NCBI RefSeq assembly: GCF_040802235.1
Contig: NC_133158.1
Location: forward strand, 43,032,001 to 43,096,000
Length of the DNA stretch: 64,000 nt
DNA from: Manis javanica
Lineage: Eukaryota > Chordata > Mammalia > Pholidota > Manidae
Direction of reading: 5' to 3'
The notes under the pieces were generated by a model that saw nothing but the letters and a program-made list of their open reading frames with translations, was not told the origin of the DNA and ran no database searches. A program made the position numbers and the translations under genes. Below, piece by piece: positions 12,521-24,904 of the stretch; the stretch's first letter is position 1; every line of letters starts with the position of its first letter.

Positions 12521-13017
12521 AGAGCTCCCAGGGAGTCATTCAGAACCCACAGCTGCCAGTGTAGAGGAGCCACAGGACCCTGGATCCTCTGCTTGTCCTC
12601 TCCTGCCTGCCTGGACCTTCTCACCAAACTGCCCCCAGCTTTGGATTCTTTCTCCAGGGCCCACTTGTGGCTGTCTGCCTCAATAGGCCCCTAACAGAGA
12701 ATATCCAGAAACCAGAGGAGTGGGGAGGGAGTTCTTGGGGTCATCCCCCATCCCTGACCCTCAACACCCTCACCCCTGCAGAGGAGCAAATGGAGATGAG
12801 GTTGGGTTGATGAAAATAAAGAAAGGCCTCTTGGGGATGTGTTGGGCAGGGCAGGGGCTCCCCGTGAGGCCAGGGCACTGTCCCCTGTCCGTCCTACCTG
12901 TGAGTCCTGTGCTCTGCATCTGAGCTGGGAACTGGAGGCAGGTCTGGGTTCATCTGGGTATCTCCCTCGCTTAACAGAGGCCTGGCAGAATCAGCCCTGG
13001 GGGCGGGAGCTTGGAAA

Positions 13018-13088
13018 GGTGGATGGATGGGTGGGTGGATGGATGGGTGATGGATGAATGGCTGGCTGGCTGGCTGGGTGGATAAATG
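13018..13088. repeat. GGAT/GGCT simple repeat, left part
   Basis: Tetranucleotide array of GGAT/GGGT units, then GGCT units, then 'gataaatg'. It is cut by the LTR that follows and resumes at 13663. Confidence 0.9.
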
Positions 13089-13662
13089 TGTAGGGACCAA
13101 GGGCAGGTCGCCTCAAGATGTGCCATTGTGACCTGCGTATTATTTTGAGCTGAAAACCATCAAGGCCCGAAAGACTCAGGAAGCTATTTTGACTCCCTGT
13201 CAGACACCCCCAGCTGCATAAAAAGTATTTAGATGGAGGAACAGCTCTGGGAGGAGAGTTATCACTGTAAAGAGCTCTAGAATATGATTAAGTGTGAGCT
13301 AGGGGTGAAGGAAAGGAAGGAGGGTGACAAAGGCCGTTCGGACACTCTCTGTGCTCCACTGGTTCTGTGGGACCCGTCAAGTACTTTGCTCTCCAAACAT
13401 TTACTCTTTTCATATTCTTTTCATATTCTTTTGAATTATTTCCCTTTTCCTTTGATGTCTTAGACACGTATCCCCTTCTCTTGGGTTCAGGATGACATAT
13501 AAACCTCATTCTCCCTGACTGTCTTTGGAACCTGTGTCTATGGCTTCCCCTACATATGTAATTAAACTTTGGTTTTTCCTCCTGTTAATCTGTCTCATGC
13601 CATTTGATTCCAAAACCATCTAGAAGAACCTCAAGGGATTGAACAAATTTCTTCCTCCAACA
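13089..13662 (+). mobile_element. Solo LTR (ERV class I-like) inside a GGAT array
   Basis: A 574-bp element begins TGTAGGGACC and ends CCTCCAACA, with the 4-bp direct repeat AATG at 13085-13088 and 13663-13666. The GGAT array runs on both sides. A TATA-like 'gcataaaaag' lies near 13217 and an ATTAAA polyadenylation variant near 13561. The last 100 bases resemble those of the LTR at 43730-44210 ('cctgttaatctgtctcatgcc'), so both belong to one family, probably MER41-like ERV1. Confidence 0.85.
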
Positions 13663-13682
13663 AATGGGTGGATGGATGGATA
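13663..13682. repeat. GGAT simple repeat, right part
   Basis: Continuation of the array beginning at 13018, displaced by the LTR insertion. Its first four bases are the duplicated target AATG. Confidence 0.8.
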
Positions 13683-14009
13683 CCCTTTACTAGTTGGGAT
13701 TGGTATTCCCCAGAGTCCTTGCCAGTTCTGATTGTCTGGGCTTCCATCACTTTGGGTATATATCTTGGTGTGGAGAATCTTAAGCCAGGAGGACAAGTAT
13801 GAGAGTAAGTTGCAGGTGAGACAAGAATGAGAAAGGGATTAAGGTGGGTGGAAAAGGGGAGCAATAGCAAGGTGCACAGAGATTGGGAGGGGACAGAGAT
13901 ACTAGGTGAAGTGAACTAAGTCTGGCGGCTTTAAAGGTTTTCTCAATTGCAGGCCAATTACTTATAATAACTCCTTGTAGGTCCTTGGCGCCTTTCTCCT
14001 GGGAGCTCA

Positions 14010-14165
14010 AAGCCTTTTACTAACACTGTGAAGCTGCACAACATGCTATAGAGGGAGGTGCTGTTATTATCATCGTCACCATTTAATGGGCAAGGTGATG
14101 AGACAGAGGAGTGGAGAGACTTGCCCAAAGTCACAGGCCGCTCACAACGGACAGAGCCCAGTAAC
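14010..14165 (-). repeat. MIR fragment
   Basis: Antisense MIR: 'gctgttattatcatcgtca', 'ccatttaatgggcaaggtga', 'agagacttgcccaaagtca' and 'cacaggccgctcacaacgg'. Confidence 0.85.
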
Positions 14166-14169
14166 ACAG

Positions 14170-16715
14170 GGAAATGTTCCCTCTGTTAGCATCTGTAACT
14201 CTGGGGAGAAAATCCCAGGGCAAAATACCTTTGAAACCATAATCAGTCAAAGGGAGAAATAAAGTGCAAGAAATCCATTTATTTCTTACAAGCACTTGAA
14301 CCGCATTTCTCTCCACCCGGCTGCAGAAGAAGAGAGAGCTCCACCCAACCTCTCCATCCATGGTCCATGCTTGCCCTTGTAATTATCTGTTGATATGGAG
14401 ATGCACTAAGGCCCGGTGAGAGATTCTGGAAATATTGCAATTACCCACAGCATCCACCTCCCAGAAGAGGCCAGTTGTAGGGTCTGCCTTACCCAAGCTG
14501 CTAGGGTGTACCCTAGCACGAGTTCCTAACAGTAAGTCACTGCTTCTGCCAGCACCCTGAGGCTGCAGCCATCACCACCCTTGTTCTCAAGCCTAGGACA
14601 CCCTGACTTGGGGGAGCAGGGTGTCTCCTCCCAGTCCCTTGTGTCAAGGCTGGAAAGGGCTCGGGTGGCTTTCAGGATTTGGGGAACAACATTTGTCCTG
14701 GACGGGCCAGCACGTCAGGTGCTGCAGCGCCTGGGGCACCCGTGGGCCTCTGTCCAGCTCTCTCTGGGCCAGCCGTCACTGTGCGGGGCTTCACACCACG
14801 CAGCTCCTTGTCTGCTACCCGCCTCCCCTCCCAGCCTGCCCTTTCATATCCTCCCCTGTCCCTGGCGCTTGGCGGAGTTCCCTGCTGTCACCAGGCAGGG
14901 CTGAGGGGACTGCAGGGCAGCAGGCAGCCGGTGGTGGCACTCCTCAGACCCAAAACAAAGAGGTAGACTGTCAAGTAAAACGGCCTCCCCTCTCAGAGAA
15001 ACCCGCAGTCCCCACCGCAGCGGGAATGTGCCTGCAAGGGCATGATTTCCGGCTCCTTGCTGCTGAGGTGCCCTTTGTGCCTTCGTTGAAATGAGAAGAA
15101 TGCCGAGCATCCAGAGAGGCTGAGGCCTCGTGGAGACTGGCAGGGGCCAGGCTGCTGATCATCCTGGCCCGGGGCAAGGAGTCCTGCTGGGTTCCCAGGC
15201 CTTGGAGCAGGGAGGGGCAGTGTGGGTGGAGCAGCATTCTCGTGCTGACCGCAGGGCTACTGAGAAACAGGCCTAAGAGCAAGAGAAGGAAGGTGGAGGG
15301 ACAACTGACCAGTTGCCCTGTGCTTGTGACACTGTAGAGTCCTGTGACTGCAGGGAACATGCATCAAACATGCTCTGCTTCTCAGTAGACGAAGATTCCG
15401 GGGTGGCAGGACTCTGGTGTTAAAAGCCTTTGTAGCTCCAGGGGCAAGTGAAGCTCCTGGCATATTAGTATGTGCCCAGTAATTTGCTGTCACATGGATG
15501 GGTGATGGGTGATGGATGGGTGGGTGGGTGAATGATGACTAGTGGATGCTGATGGATGCTGATGGGTGATGGATGGTGTATTGGTGGATGGGCGGGTGGA
15601 TGGATGGATGGATGAGGAGGTGGGTGGCCAAATGAATAGGATTCTGGGATGTAAGGAAGAGATCTGGGATCCTTCCAAGATCCCCACTGTAGCAGGCCAT
15701 TCAATAGCATACTTAAAGGGGCCAAATTTAACTATGGGTATGGCGGGGGGTGCCTCTCCTTGTGCCCTACACAAGCAGTCCACTCAGGTTCTTGGGCAAA
15801 CCCTCTATCTTAAGGAGCAGTGGGCTTGGCCAGACAGGTGGCAGAGCAGCGGGTGGAGGGCCGACACAGGAAGGGGAAGGCTGAGAGCGGGGACAGCTGG
15901 CGTCCCTGCACCCCCACCTCCAGCTCTGCTCTGGCCTTCCCTGCAAACCAGGCCAGCTGGCCCCAGCCGGGCTGGCAGTCCTTTGCCTGTGGACAGAGGC
16001 TTCAGGCGGCCCCATCACACCTGTCCTTTCACTGGCTCTTTTCATCTGGCTGAGTCACAGCAGAGGGCTGTGATTACATCCCCATCTTACAAGGGACATA
16101 AAAAGGGCAATTGGAATGTGACTTTCAAGCTGTGGCATGACTTTATGAGCTGGACTTTGGGGACTCTAGTGCGCATTGTTCCGAAGGAGCCCCCTCTCTG
16201 GTGGTTGATCCTGTGCGGGGTGCTTTGGGGAGCAGAGGCTGAGAGGGGAAGGAGGAACACAGCCACCACCACACCAGGCTCCCAGGCTCTGGGCCCTCTG
16301 ACCTCCAGGCTGAGCCGGAATGCTGCTCCTTTCTGTCGACTCTGATGGCCCATCTGCTTATCACCCAGCCCATCTCCTTATCACCCAGCCTGAAAGCATA
16401 CCTCCTTTTGCGGGCAGAGGGGACTTTACCTGGAAACATATGAGCCTAAGGCCCAGGCCTTCCTCTGCGTAGCCTTTGGGGCAGTCCAGGGCTTCTGGGA
16501 GCTGAAGTGTGGCAGGTGGGGAGGGGAAGCCAGGGTGCAGTTCACAGAGGCAAAGAGGGTGACGAAGGGAGGCATCCAGACGCCCACAATCCTAGTGATT
16601 TCTTGTGATTTGTTTGCATTCTAAATATGAATTCACATTTGTACCTGATTTTGATTTAATAATTTTGTATGCATTTCCTGAAAGACTGTCCCCAAATCTT
16701 CTACACTTCTGTCCT
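14170..16715. other. Gene-free sequence with simple repeats
   Basis: No gene is recognised. It contains a GGAT/GGGT array (15494-15620) and a 20-bp near-perfect tandem duplication at 16350-16389 built around 'cttatcacccagcc'. The 259-codon open frame at 15566-16345 begins inside the GGAT array and looks like chance. Confidence 0.55.
15494..15620. repeat. GGAT/GATG simple repeat
   Basis: An imperfect tetra- and trinucleotide array of ATGG, GGTG and ATGCTG units. It is a second GGAT-type array about 2 kb right of the first. Confidence 0.9.
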
Positions 16716-16719
16716 ACAG

Positions 16720-17060
16720 AACCTGGATGTGGATTAGGGTGGGCCTTAAATGCAATGACACACATCCTTTTAAGATGGATCTGTGGGCACAGCCACACAC
16801 AGGGACAAGACTGTGTGAACATGGAGCCCGAGACTGGAGTGACATGTCTAGGAGCCCAGGGGCACCGAGGACAGCCGGCAGCCACCAGGTGCAGGGAGAC
16901 GCTGGGAAAGGAGTCCCTAACAGCCTCCAGCAGGACCCACCCTTGCCCACACCTGATCCCAGACTTCTGGCCTCTGGACTGTGGAGGAATAAATCTCTGT
17001 TCCTTTCAGGCACCTGGTTTGTGGTGCTTTATTCCTGCAACCACAGGAGACTAACACAGT
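16720..17060 (+). repeat. MaLR-like LTR
   Basis: It carries 'ggatgtggattagggtgggc' at the left, 'agactggagtgacatgtc' in the middle, and the 3-prime blocks 'cagacttctggcctctgga', 'gaggaataaatctctgttc' and 'ggagactaacacag'. This is the sense orientation of a MaLR (MLT1/MST-type) LTR; exact subfamily is not assigned. Confidence 0.75.
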
Positions 17061-17064
17061 TTTG

Positions 17065-18825
17065 GGAGAGGGAGGGTTCTGTAAAAATGAAGTAAAGTTC
17101 CAGCTTTTAGGGAAAATGATTTCGAGTCAGCAGATCATGTGCAGCTATTGATCGGGGTTGATAATTCTGCCTCTCATGCTCTGGCTGTAAGATGATGGGC
17201 ATGACTGTGCAACAGTCTAAATCCCTAGAAAGGAGTCGGCCAGGATGGAGTCGGCACGCCGGCACCCGGAGCTCCTGGATGGAGTGCTGCGTGGCCGAAG
17301 TCTTGCTCTCTCTTCAATCACAGCTGCCTGAGTTGCTCATAGTTTCTTAGATGGTCTGTGGAGCCGACACACCCGTCTTGCCTCAGAGAGTCCCCGGTCG
17401 TCCTGCGCCGAGCCTCCTGAATCACTTGAGAGCTTTTGACGATGAATGGAAGGTGAGTCGGCTTCTCAGGAAGATTAACCCTAAGTCACGGCTGTGCCTG
17501 CCAGGCCAGGTCCCTGCAGAACCGAGTCACGTGGGCCAGGAAACGTGTCAAGGTTGGCTGCCCACACAGCACTGTCGGCGGACCTCACAGGGGTTGGGGC
17601 GTGTCCCCATCTGGTTGCTTCTTTCTGTTTTTGAAGTAGTTCAGACCATGTAAGTGGGGTAGCCTATGCAAGGTACGTGTGGGTTTATATCCCTGCCTCT
17701 TTATGTATATACACGCACACTGTATATAGGCACACTGTGGCATGTACTATAGGTATAGTATAATAAGGGGGACTAAACCAGTGGTTTTCAGATTTTGAAA
17801 GCTGGTGAACTTCCTTTATTGCAAAATAGGACATACGTAGAAGAACATGCACAAAACATAAGCAGCCCCGTGAAAGATCACCAAGCAGCAGTGAAGCCCT
17901 AGATGACCCTCATCCAGCAGCCTGTGGGGGGTCCAACCTCCACCCGAGGGAAAGACATGCTGGCTCCCGAGAGCATGCGCTCAGGTGGTACCTATGACCA
18001 GGACGTTATTACCACCAAGGTCGGGGTAGGAGAAAGGAGGGAAGTGGGGGGCTCAGGGCTGGGAAGGAGCGCTGGCAGCTGGGACCTGCCAGCCCCCCAA
18101 ACTGCCCGCACCCCCACCCTCCCATGGTGGGACGTGCGGCGGCCCGGCTGTGTGGTGCTCTGTACACTTCTGGGCTGTTCGCATTTTGGGCGATTGAGAC
18201 TGGATGCCTATGAGCACTCTGTCCTTGTCTTGCTGGGACCGTGGGAAGGCCAGGCCTCCATCCTCCTCACCCCCGCCCCCCTCGCTCCCGCGCACCCTCC
18301 TGTCCACTTCTCCTCCTTGCTCCCTTCCCCTCTGCCCTCTCCCATGCAGGCACCCAGCGCAGCTGGGACCCTGTGGACCTGTCTGCTCTGGCCAGGGTAG
18401 GGCACTGCAATGCCATCTGCTGAGGCTTGGCCAGGTCTCTCAAATGCCTATAAGGGTGCCCCTTGCTCAAAGCCTCTTGTCCACTCTCATGAGGTGCACT
18501 TCATTCCCCATCTCCAGCCCTGGCTACCTAATCTTTTCCTCCCAGGAAGGCCTATGACTAATGCAATTTGTAGGGAGCAGCCTGTGACCTCAAGTCATTA
18601 AAGGGCCCAGTCTTTGCTTGGGCAGGTTCTTATCTGGGTGAGCCCTCCCCACTACTCCTCCAGACCCTGTGAATCCTGCTCACCTTCCCATAACCCACCT
18701 CGTCCAGGAAGCCTCCTTGCGTTCCCCCATCCCTGTGAGCCCTCCTTCCTGTGCTCCCAGTGCCCTGGGATCCACCTCACCTCTCACCCCCACACTGTGT
18801 GCAGAGAATGGGCACATAAACACCA
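17065..18825. other. Gene-free sequence
   Basis: No gene is recognised. Weak L2-like text occurs near 18640-18780 ('cacctcgtccaggaagcct'). A short TA/CA-rich run lies near 17700-17760. Confidence 0.5.
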
Positions 18826-18829
18826 CAAC

Positions 18830-19390
18830 CTTTCTGGATGGCAGTTTGTCCTATTTCTCTTGGAGTTAAAGGTGCCCGTACCCTCTGGCTGGACAGTCCC
18901 ATTCCAGGAAACTAGTCCACAGAAATGCTACCCTAAGGGCTTTAAGACGAATGGACAAGAATACTCATGGCAGTGTTGATCGTAAGCACACAGCACAGTG
19001 TATTAGCAAGACTATTTCTACATAGGGAAATAGTCTATTGTAAGAGAACCTTAGCACATGCATTCAATAGAATGTTTAGCAGCCATTTAAAAAACCTGAG
19101 GAAGGTGCCCGTGGGGTATAGTTGAGTGGGAAAAGCCAGTTTCAAGGCACATGTCTAGTACAGTATTATGCTTAGAAAAGCCAGAGCCACAGACATGCAA
19201 GTGCTGTGTGTACAGGAACAACTCAGGGAGGACACACATCAGCTGTGTTCACATTGCACTCCAGAAAGTAGGGTTGGCAGGGTGGTTTCTACCTCTTCCT
19301 TTTTACTGTCTGTATTGTTCCAGCTTGTTATATGTTAAACACAGAATTAATTTTGTAATAAAAAATATATATATCTTCAAGTGAAGAAAT
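18830..19390 (+). repeat. L1ME/HAL1 3-prime fragment
   Basis: Blocks 'ctttctggatggcagtttg', 'tcccattccaggaaactag', 'ttcaatagaatgtttagcag' and 'ccatttaaaaaacctgag' follow the 3-prime end of old L1/HAL1 elements. It ends in an A/T-rich tail near 19370. Confidence 0.7.
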
Positions 19391-19404
19391 AAAACAATTT
19401 GTCA

Positions 19405-19620
19405 AAACCCATAGAAGGTGCTATCCCAAGAGTAAATTTTAATGTAAACTTGGACTTTAGTTAATAATAATGTATCAAAATCGGTTCATCAGTAGCCCAC
19501 TAATGAAGATATTACTGGTTGGGGAAACTGTATGTGGGGGCAGGAGTATCTGGAACTCTCTGTACATCTACACAATTTTTCTGGAAACATAAAACTTCTA
19601 AAAAATAAAGTTTATTTAAA
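19405..19620 (+). repeat. L1M 3-prime end
   Basis: Another L1 3-prime end follows at once: 'ttttaatgtaaacttggac', 'tgtatgtgggggcaggagt', 'ctggaactctctgtacatc' and 'aaaacttctaaaaaataaag', then an A-rich tail. Confidence 0.75.
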
Positions 19621-19662
19621 AAGAGAGAGAAATCAAACAATTAATGGATACTTGGAGGAGAG

Positions 19663-19866
19663 CAGCAATTGGCAAACTGTTTCTGTAAAGGGCGGGATAG
19701 TACACAGTTCGAAGACCATACGGTCCCTGTCACGATTGTACAGATACACTGTTGTAGTGCAAAAGTGGCCATGGGCGATATGTAAGTGAGCAAGCATGGC
19801 TGTGTTCAGTAAAACTTTATTCACAATAACAGGCAGTGGGGTGCAGCTGCAGTTTGCCAGCCCCTG
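19663..19866 (+). mobile_element. Non-autonomous hAT-like DNA transposon fossil
   Basis: A 204-bp element with inverted ends: start cagcaattggcaaact, end agtttgccagcccctg. Inside, 'tctgtaaagggcgggatag' and 'gtaaaactttattcacaat' match a common mammalian hAT-type MER element. Flanking 8-mers (gaggagag and gtgcagaa) agree at only 5 of 8 positions, a decayed duplication at best. A sister copy in reverse is at 59344-59528. Confidence 0.75.
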
Positions 19867-20554
19867 GTGCAGAAGCATGAAAATATTTGGGTGAGTTTCA
19901 CATCAGATTGAGGAGAAAGCTAAGAAATCACCCTCTCACTTCATGTAGGTTGGCAAACTCAGAAAACTGTGGGGTCTTTTCCTTGCTATTCCACATGGCT
20001 TTTGCTAGAATCAAAATGAATTTCAAACATTAATTTAATTTAAGTTCAGTTTTACACTGTCTGACCCCAAAGGGCAGAGGGCCACCAAGAGCTGGAGATA
20101 GAGAGCGTGTGCTGGTAATTCAGCTGGGAGTGCCTCATCAAAAGCATATTGCCCGCCTCCTGGGGCAGAAGACACTGCCGTCCTCTGAGGACATTCCTTC
20201 TGCAAATGTGGCCCACTGATTTCCGGACATCCCTGGCTTGGCACAAGCCTTCTTTCTCTGAGGAACCTGGAAATGCAGCTGTTAAGGTCAGAGAGGGAAA
20301 GCTCTTACTGTTTTCATTTCACAGGGAAGATTAAAAAGAGAAATCATACAGAATATTTTTGGCAAATAGTGGGGTTGTGGGGCAGGAAGAAGAAATGTGG
20401 GACATTCTAACTGCTTGCACAAGTGCATGATGACCCTGAGAGTCCGTGATGGCAACATGGTGACTGTGTCCCCTGGCTGGAAGGGCCTGGCGGGACACGT
20501 TCCTCTCAGTGACTCCAGCGCGCTGAAGATCAGGGGTGTGCTGGGTAAGCTTCA

Positions 20555-20745
20555 GTCAGTATGCTCTGCGGTCCTCACAGCCAGCCTGTGAGTGAGGAGT
20601 TACTGTACCCGTTTTGCAGGTGAGGAGCATGAGGCTTAGAAAAACAGTTAATTTTTCCAAGAAAGTATAGCTCTAAAATTGCTATCTTTTGGAATTGATC
20701 TGAGTCCATAACCGGTCCACCTAACCACTGTGTGTTACTTCCCTG
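20555..20745 (-). repeat. MIR fragment
   Basis: Antisense MIR: 'cctcacagccagcctgtgag', 'gttactgtacccgttttgc' and 'aggtgaggagcatgaggct', ending near 'ctaaccactgtgtgttact'. Confidence 0.8.
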
Positions 20746-21384
20746 AGCCAAAGGCTGTATGAAATTGTGAATTACATCATTAGTAAGACTAATTAGTAAC
20801 ATATCATTAGTTGTATTAGTCTAGGCAACGTGTGTCGGCGATTTTGTCTGTGGCTACCTGACATGGGTCAGTCATACTTGTGGGACACATGCTGGGTGGG
20901 GGCTTTGTTAGGGCTCTGGAAGCGACATGAGTAAGGTCTGCATGTCTCTGTCTCCTTCCTCTCCGAGTTATCCTCAACCCCCAGCTCTCCACTCTGCCTG
21001 TGTCTGCGTGCGTGTTTCATCGGCTGTGACATCTGTGTGCGTGTTCCCACCTCGGGGGCGGGCCTGAGTCAGCAGGGGCTGGGCGGGGAGCAGAGGGAGT
21101 GTGCCCGCCCTGAGTCAGAGCCTTGGCAGGCGCCCCAGCCAGGTGGGGGGGGGCTGAAGGTGGAGGGCCGGTGGGAGCACCGGGAGAGGGTCAGGGCCGC
21201 GGAAGGCTGGGCTCACTGTTGCTGTCGCAGCCTGTGACTGCCATGTCTCCCACAGCTGCACCTCTCAAAGCCCCGGGTCCTCCCCAGCTCAGCTGGAGTG
21301 GACCCCAGCCCCCTGACGTGAGCAGTGCGGGATCCTGCTCCACACTTGTGTGCTGCTTGACATGGACGTGTCTAGGACTGAAGG

Positions 21385-21790
21385 TCTCCTGTCTGTTCTC
21401 CACTATTCAGGCCCACCCGCCACCTCAGAATGTGGCCTTAATTGGAAAGGGGTTCTTTGCAGAGGTAATTAGTTAAATTAAAATGAGGTCATATGCATGA
21501 GGGTGGGTCCTGGACTCCACGTGACTGGCGTCCTATGAAAGAGGAGAGAGACACAGACACACGAAGGGACGTCAGCCATGTGATGACAGAGGCAGAAGTC
21601 AGAGCTGGAAGGGTGCACCTCCAAGGATGGCGGGAGCCCTCAGAGACTGGGAGGGCCTCTGGACGGGGCGCAGCCCTGACAACACCTTTGTTTGAAGTTC
21701 AAGCCTCGGACTCTAAGAGAGCAGACCTCCATTGTTTTAAGCCCCCTACTTTGTGGTGATTTGGTACGGCAGCCGAATGACACTAACATA
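21385..21790 (+). repeat. MaLR-like LTR
   Basis: Sense copy of the MaLR-like LTR: 'aatgtggccttaattggaaa', 'ggttctttgcagaggtaatt', 'atgaggtcatatgcatgag', 'gccatgtgatgacagaggc' and the 3-prime 'ttgttttaagccccctact' with 'ggcagccgaatgacactaa'. Confidence 0.85.
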
Positions 21791-21921
21791 GTGTACAGTG
21801 CAGGCTCCGCTCGGGGTGCAAGGTCACAAATACTACTGATGAATTCACTGGGCAGTTTCCCCTCCCTCTCACTTTGTTAAAACTGGCCACGTGGCTGAGT
21901 TAGGGAAGAGGACAGAGAAGC

Positions 21922-21950
21922 AATAATAATAATAATTAATAATAATAGCC
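21922..21950. repeat. AAT trinucleotide repeat
   Basis: About nine AAT units with one interruption. Confidence 0.9.
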
Positions 21951-22509
21951 TGCAGCCTCGTGGGCCTATGATGCATGGAAGGGTCCCGAGCACAGTGGTG
22001 GTCTCTGCTACCGCATGGGAAAGATTTGCTTGCTCAGAACACCAGCCAGTAATGCTTGGAAAGAACTCTGAATGTCCTCATGCGATCGTGAAAAACAGGC
22101 TTCAGCCCAGGCGAAGTGTCCGGGCTGTGGGTTTCTAAGAATGACCTGAACAAGCCCTGTGGGGCAGCAACCTTGGGGAGAGAGCCCAGCAGGCAGACGC
22201 AGGATGGTGTCCCCGCATGGACGGTTCGCCAGGTGAGACCTGGTTATAATCCCACTGCCACCAGTTCACAGTCTGAAGGCTCAGAAAGGATGACAGGCTG
22301 GGGGCTCGGTACCAGGCTCAGGACTCCAGGTGGGGGCCACAGCCTTCACAATGTCATCTTGAGGAGAGGTGCGGCTGGACGCAGACCAACATGCAGGCGC
22401 AAGCACAAGGGTGTTCGTGGGCATGTGTGGGGATTGGGGGGAGTCTTCTGCCAGGAATGACCCCCATTCATTCTTTCATTTGTTGAGTCATTCATTCATT
22501 CACTTTTCA

Positions 22510-22960
22510 TTTGCTCTTCCCTCTGCCTGGAGCTCCCTTCTCCTGGACAGCCACATTTATCCATCCCACAGGGTTTCAGGTTTCTGCTCAGGTAACTCCG
22601 CTCAGAGATGTTTTGAGCCTGCCTGTCTGTGGCCCCCAGAACACAGCACACATCCTGGGGAGGGGAGGATGGACAGGCCCCCAGGGTACGGAGACCTGCT
22701 TACCTGCTTTCCTGGCCCCAGAGGAGAATCTGCCCTCTCTGCTCTTCTCAGGTCGGAAAGTGGGGGAGGAATGTTCACCACATTTCACCAGCATCCCCGC
22801 CCCTGCAGCCCCTCTTTCCACTGCAGCACACATCACTTCCTGCATGGGTCACACATTCACATGCTTTGGTCTGTCCCTCACAGCAGGATAGCTCCCCATG
22901 GGGACAGGGCCTGCAGGGATTCATTGCTGTATCACCAGCCTGGGAATAATGCACGCCCTA
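22510..22960 (+). repeat. L2 LINE 3-prime fragment
   Basis: L2 blocks: 'gctcttccctctgcctgga', 'tttctgctcaggtaactcc', then 'acagggcctgcagggattc' and 'attgctgtatcaccagcct'. An ATTC array (22470-22505) lies just left. Confidence 0.7.
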
Positions 22961-23089
22961 TGAAAACACGAACATTACCGAGCTCTCCTACTATATGAAA
23001 TAGGAAGTTAAGTCTCCCATTCCATACCTCTCTGTACAGTAGCCATTTTTAACCATTTGCTCTAAATTATTTTGCATTTTAAAGCATAT

Positions 23090-23450
23090 GTTAATTTAGA
23101 AAAACAACAATAAGACTCTTCTTAGACAGTATTTGCAACTTGCTTAGCAACATATCTGGGGCATCTTTCCTGTGTGTACAAATCAGCTTCATTCTCGCAG
23201 TGGTGGTACGCAATCCCAGCATATGCACAATCAAACCTTTGCTGCTAGAAATGCGGGTTGTGTCCAGATCTGCCGTTACACACATGCTGTGATAAGTGTG
23301 CAGTGTGCACACTTACTTTTGTGCCCCCAGGTTAGGCTGCGCCAGTTTACATTCCCTCCAACGGTGGATGGGAGTGACTCTCACATACTCACCAGCAAAT
23401 GCTATCACACTACCAAATCTTTACAAGGCTTTCAACACACTGTTTTAGAA
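23090..23450 (-). repeat. Old L1/HAL1 fragment, antisense
   Basis: T-rich text resembling an antisense HAL1/L1ME 3-prime region: 'tagaaatgcgggttgtgtcc', 'cgccagtttacattccctcc', 'aacggtggatgggagtgac' and 'actcaccagcaaatgctat'. Confidence 0.6.
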
Positions 23451-24029
23451 ACAGGTTGACCTCACTGTGCCATTTTAATTGCATGCCTCAGTCTGCTGCT
23501 TACAAAGCATGTGTGTGTGCACAAGCATGTGTGCATGTGCACAGACATGTATGTGTGTACATGACTGTGGGATGTGTATACATGTGTGTTTGCATGTGTT
23601 GTGTCACGTCTGCATGTTAGATCATCTGAACGATTGCTTTAAATTGTCTGCTGACACACAACTTTGTTGCCTATACACCAGTTGTATACACGTAACCACA
23701 TTGGCATCTGGTCCAAATGTGTGAATGAAGGCTTTATTAAAAACCAAAGCCAAGGTCACCTTGACACAGACACAGGGAGGTGTGCTGACCACCAAGGTCC
23801 GGCCTTGCACTGTAACGGTGGGTGGGGGTGCTGGTCCTCCCTGGGGGAGGGTATAGGTAGGGACAAGTAGTGGAAGTTCTGTCTTTCTGTAGAAACTCCC
23901 AGCAGCTCATTGGCTGTATAGTAGAAAACACACACACACAGTGCAGACTGTCTTAATACAAGTTAATTTTTATTTTGTGGGGTAAACTCATAAGGAGAGG
24001 GCATGGGCAGATGGAAGAGAGTTTTCACT

Positions 24030-24055
24030 GTATATATATATATATATATATATCA
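24030..24055. repeat. TA dinucleotide repeat
   Basis: About 12 TA units. A short CA run lies at 23927-23940. Confidence 0.9.
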
Positions 24056-24489
24056 TTTATGGTGGATTTATAGACATGTGTTCTCCAACACATGTATGTA
24101 TTTGAACATATAATTAAACCATGTGAAAGTTGCCTATTCACACCCCCACATATATTCTTAAGGCCTCTTAAAATTTCTCAGCAGGAAGGTGGCCACCCCT
24201 CAGAGGGCCTTACTGACTTGCAGGTAGGGAGGGGGCCTCCTGCCCCCCGGTCCGCGCCGCCAGTGCGTGGGGAGCATGAGCTAGGGGCACTTCTCCCCCG
24301 TGAAATTAGTGCCTTGCAAACACCTGGGATATCCTCTCTCTAAATTGTTCCTGCTCTCGCTGTATAACTTTAATGTAATCATCCTGATTTATATACTCTG
24401 ACTGAAAGCCTTTGAGGGTAGATGACAGGCATTCTATTTTACATAAACAAATGTGCAAATATGAACAATAGGGAGATGCTGTGACATGC

Positions 24490-24670
24490 TTTACGTGCAC
24501 CCCCTACAATGGTCATGACAACCCTAACTTTGACATGCACACGCCCATTTGGCAGAGAAGGAAACTGCACCCCAGCCAGGCTGGTAGCCGCCCTGAGTCA
24601 CATGACCGGCTAGCAGAGAGCTGGGATTGGCAGTTCAGTCAGCCTGACTCCAAAGCCCATGTGCCTTCTT
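24490..24670 (-). repeat. MIR fragment
   Basis: Antisense MIR: 'cccatttggcagagaagga', 'aactgcaccccagccagg', 'gagctgggattggcagttc' and 'agcctgactccaaagccca'. Confidence 0.75.
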
Positions 24671-24904
24671 CCACAGCTCAGGGCCTGGTTGGAGGCTCAG
24701 TCTGCGCCCTGACACCTGGAGACACCGCTGTGCACCCCTCCCCCTCCTCACCCTGTCCTGCAGAGGGAAGGTGGCTGCTCGGTGCATTGCTCCTACCTGA
24801 CCCTAGACAGCAGGTCCTGGGGATTTTCAGAACAGCCTGTTCACAGGTTAGTTCTGGTGCTGTGTGAAAACTTAGACAAGAAGAAAATGGTTTTCTCAGG
24901 ATGT

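Noticed and set aside
15494..15620. Evenly spaced repeats that might suggest a CRISPR-like array
   Set aside because: The units are short GGAT/GATG tandem repeats without unique spacers; ordinary microsatellite in a mammalian genome.
15566..16345. 259-codon plus-strand frame
   Set aside because: It begins in the GGAT simple repeat and continues through unique DNA without any recognisable domain.
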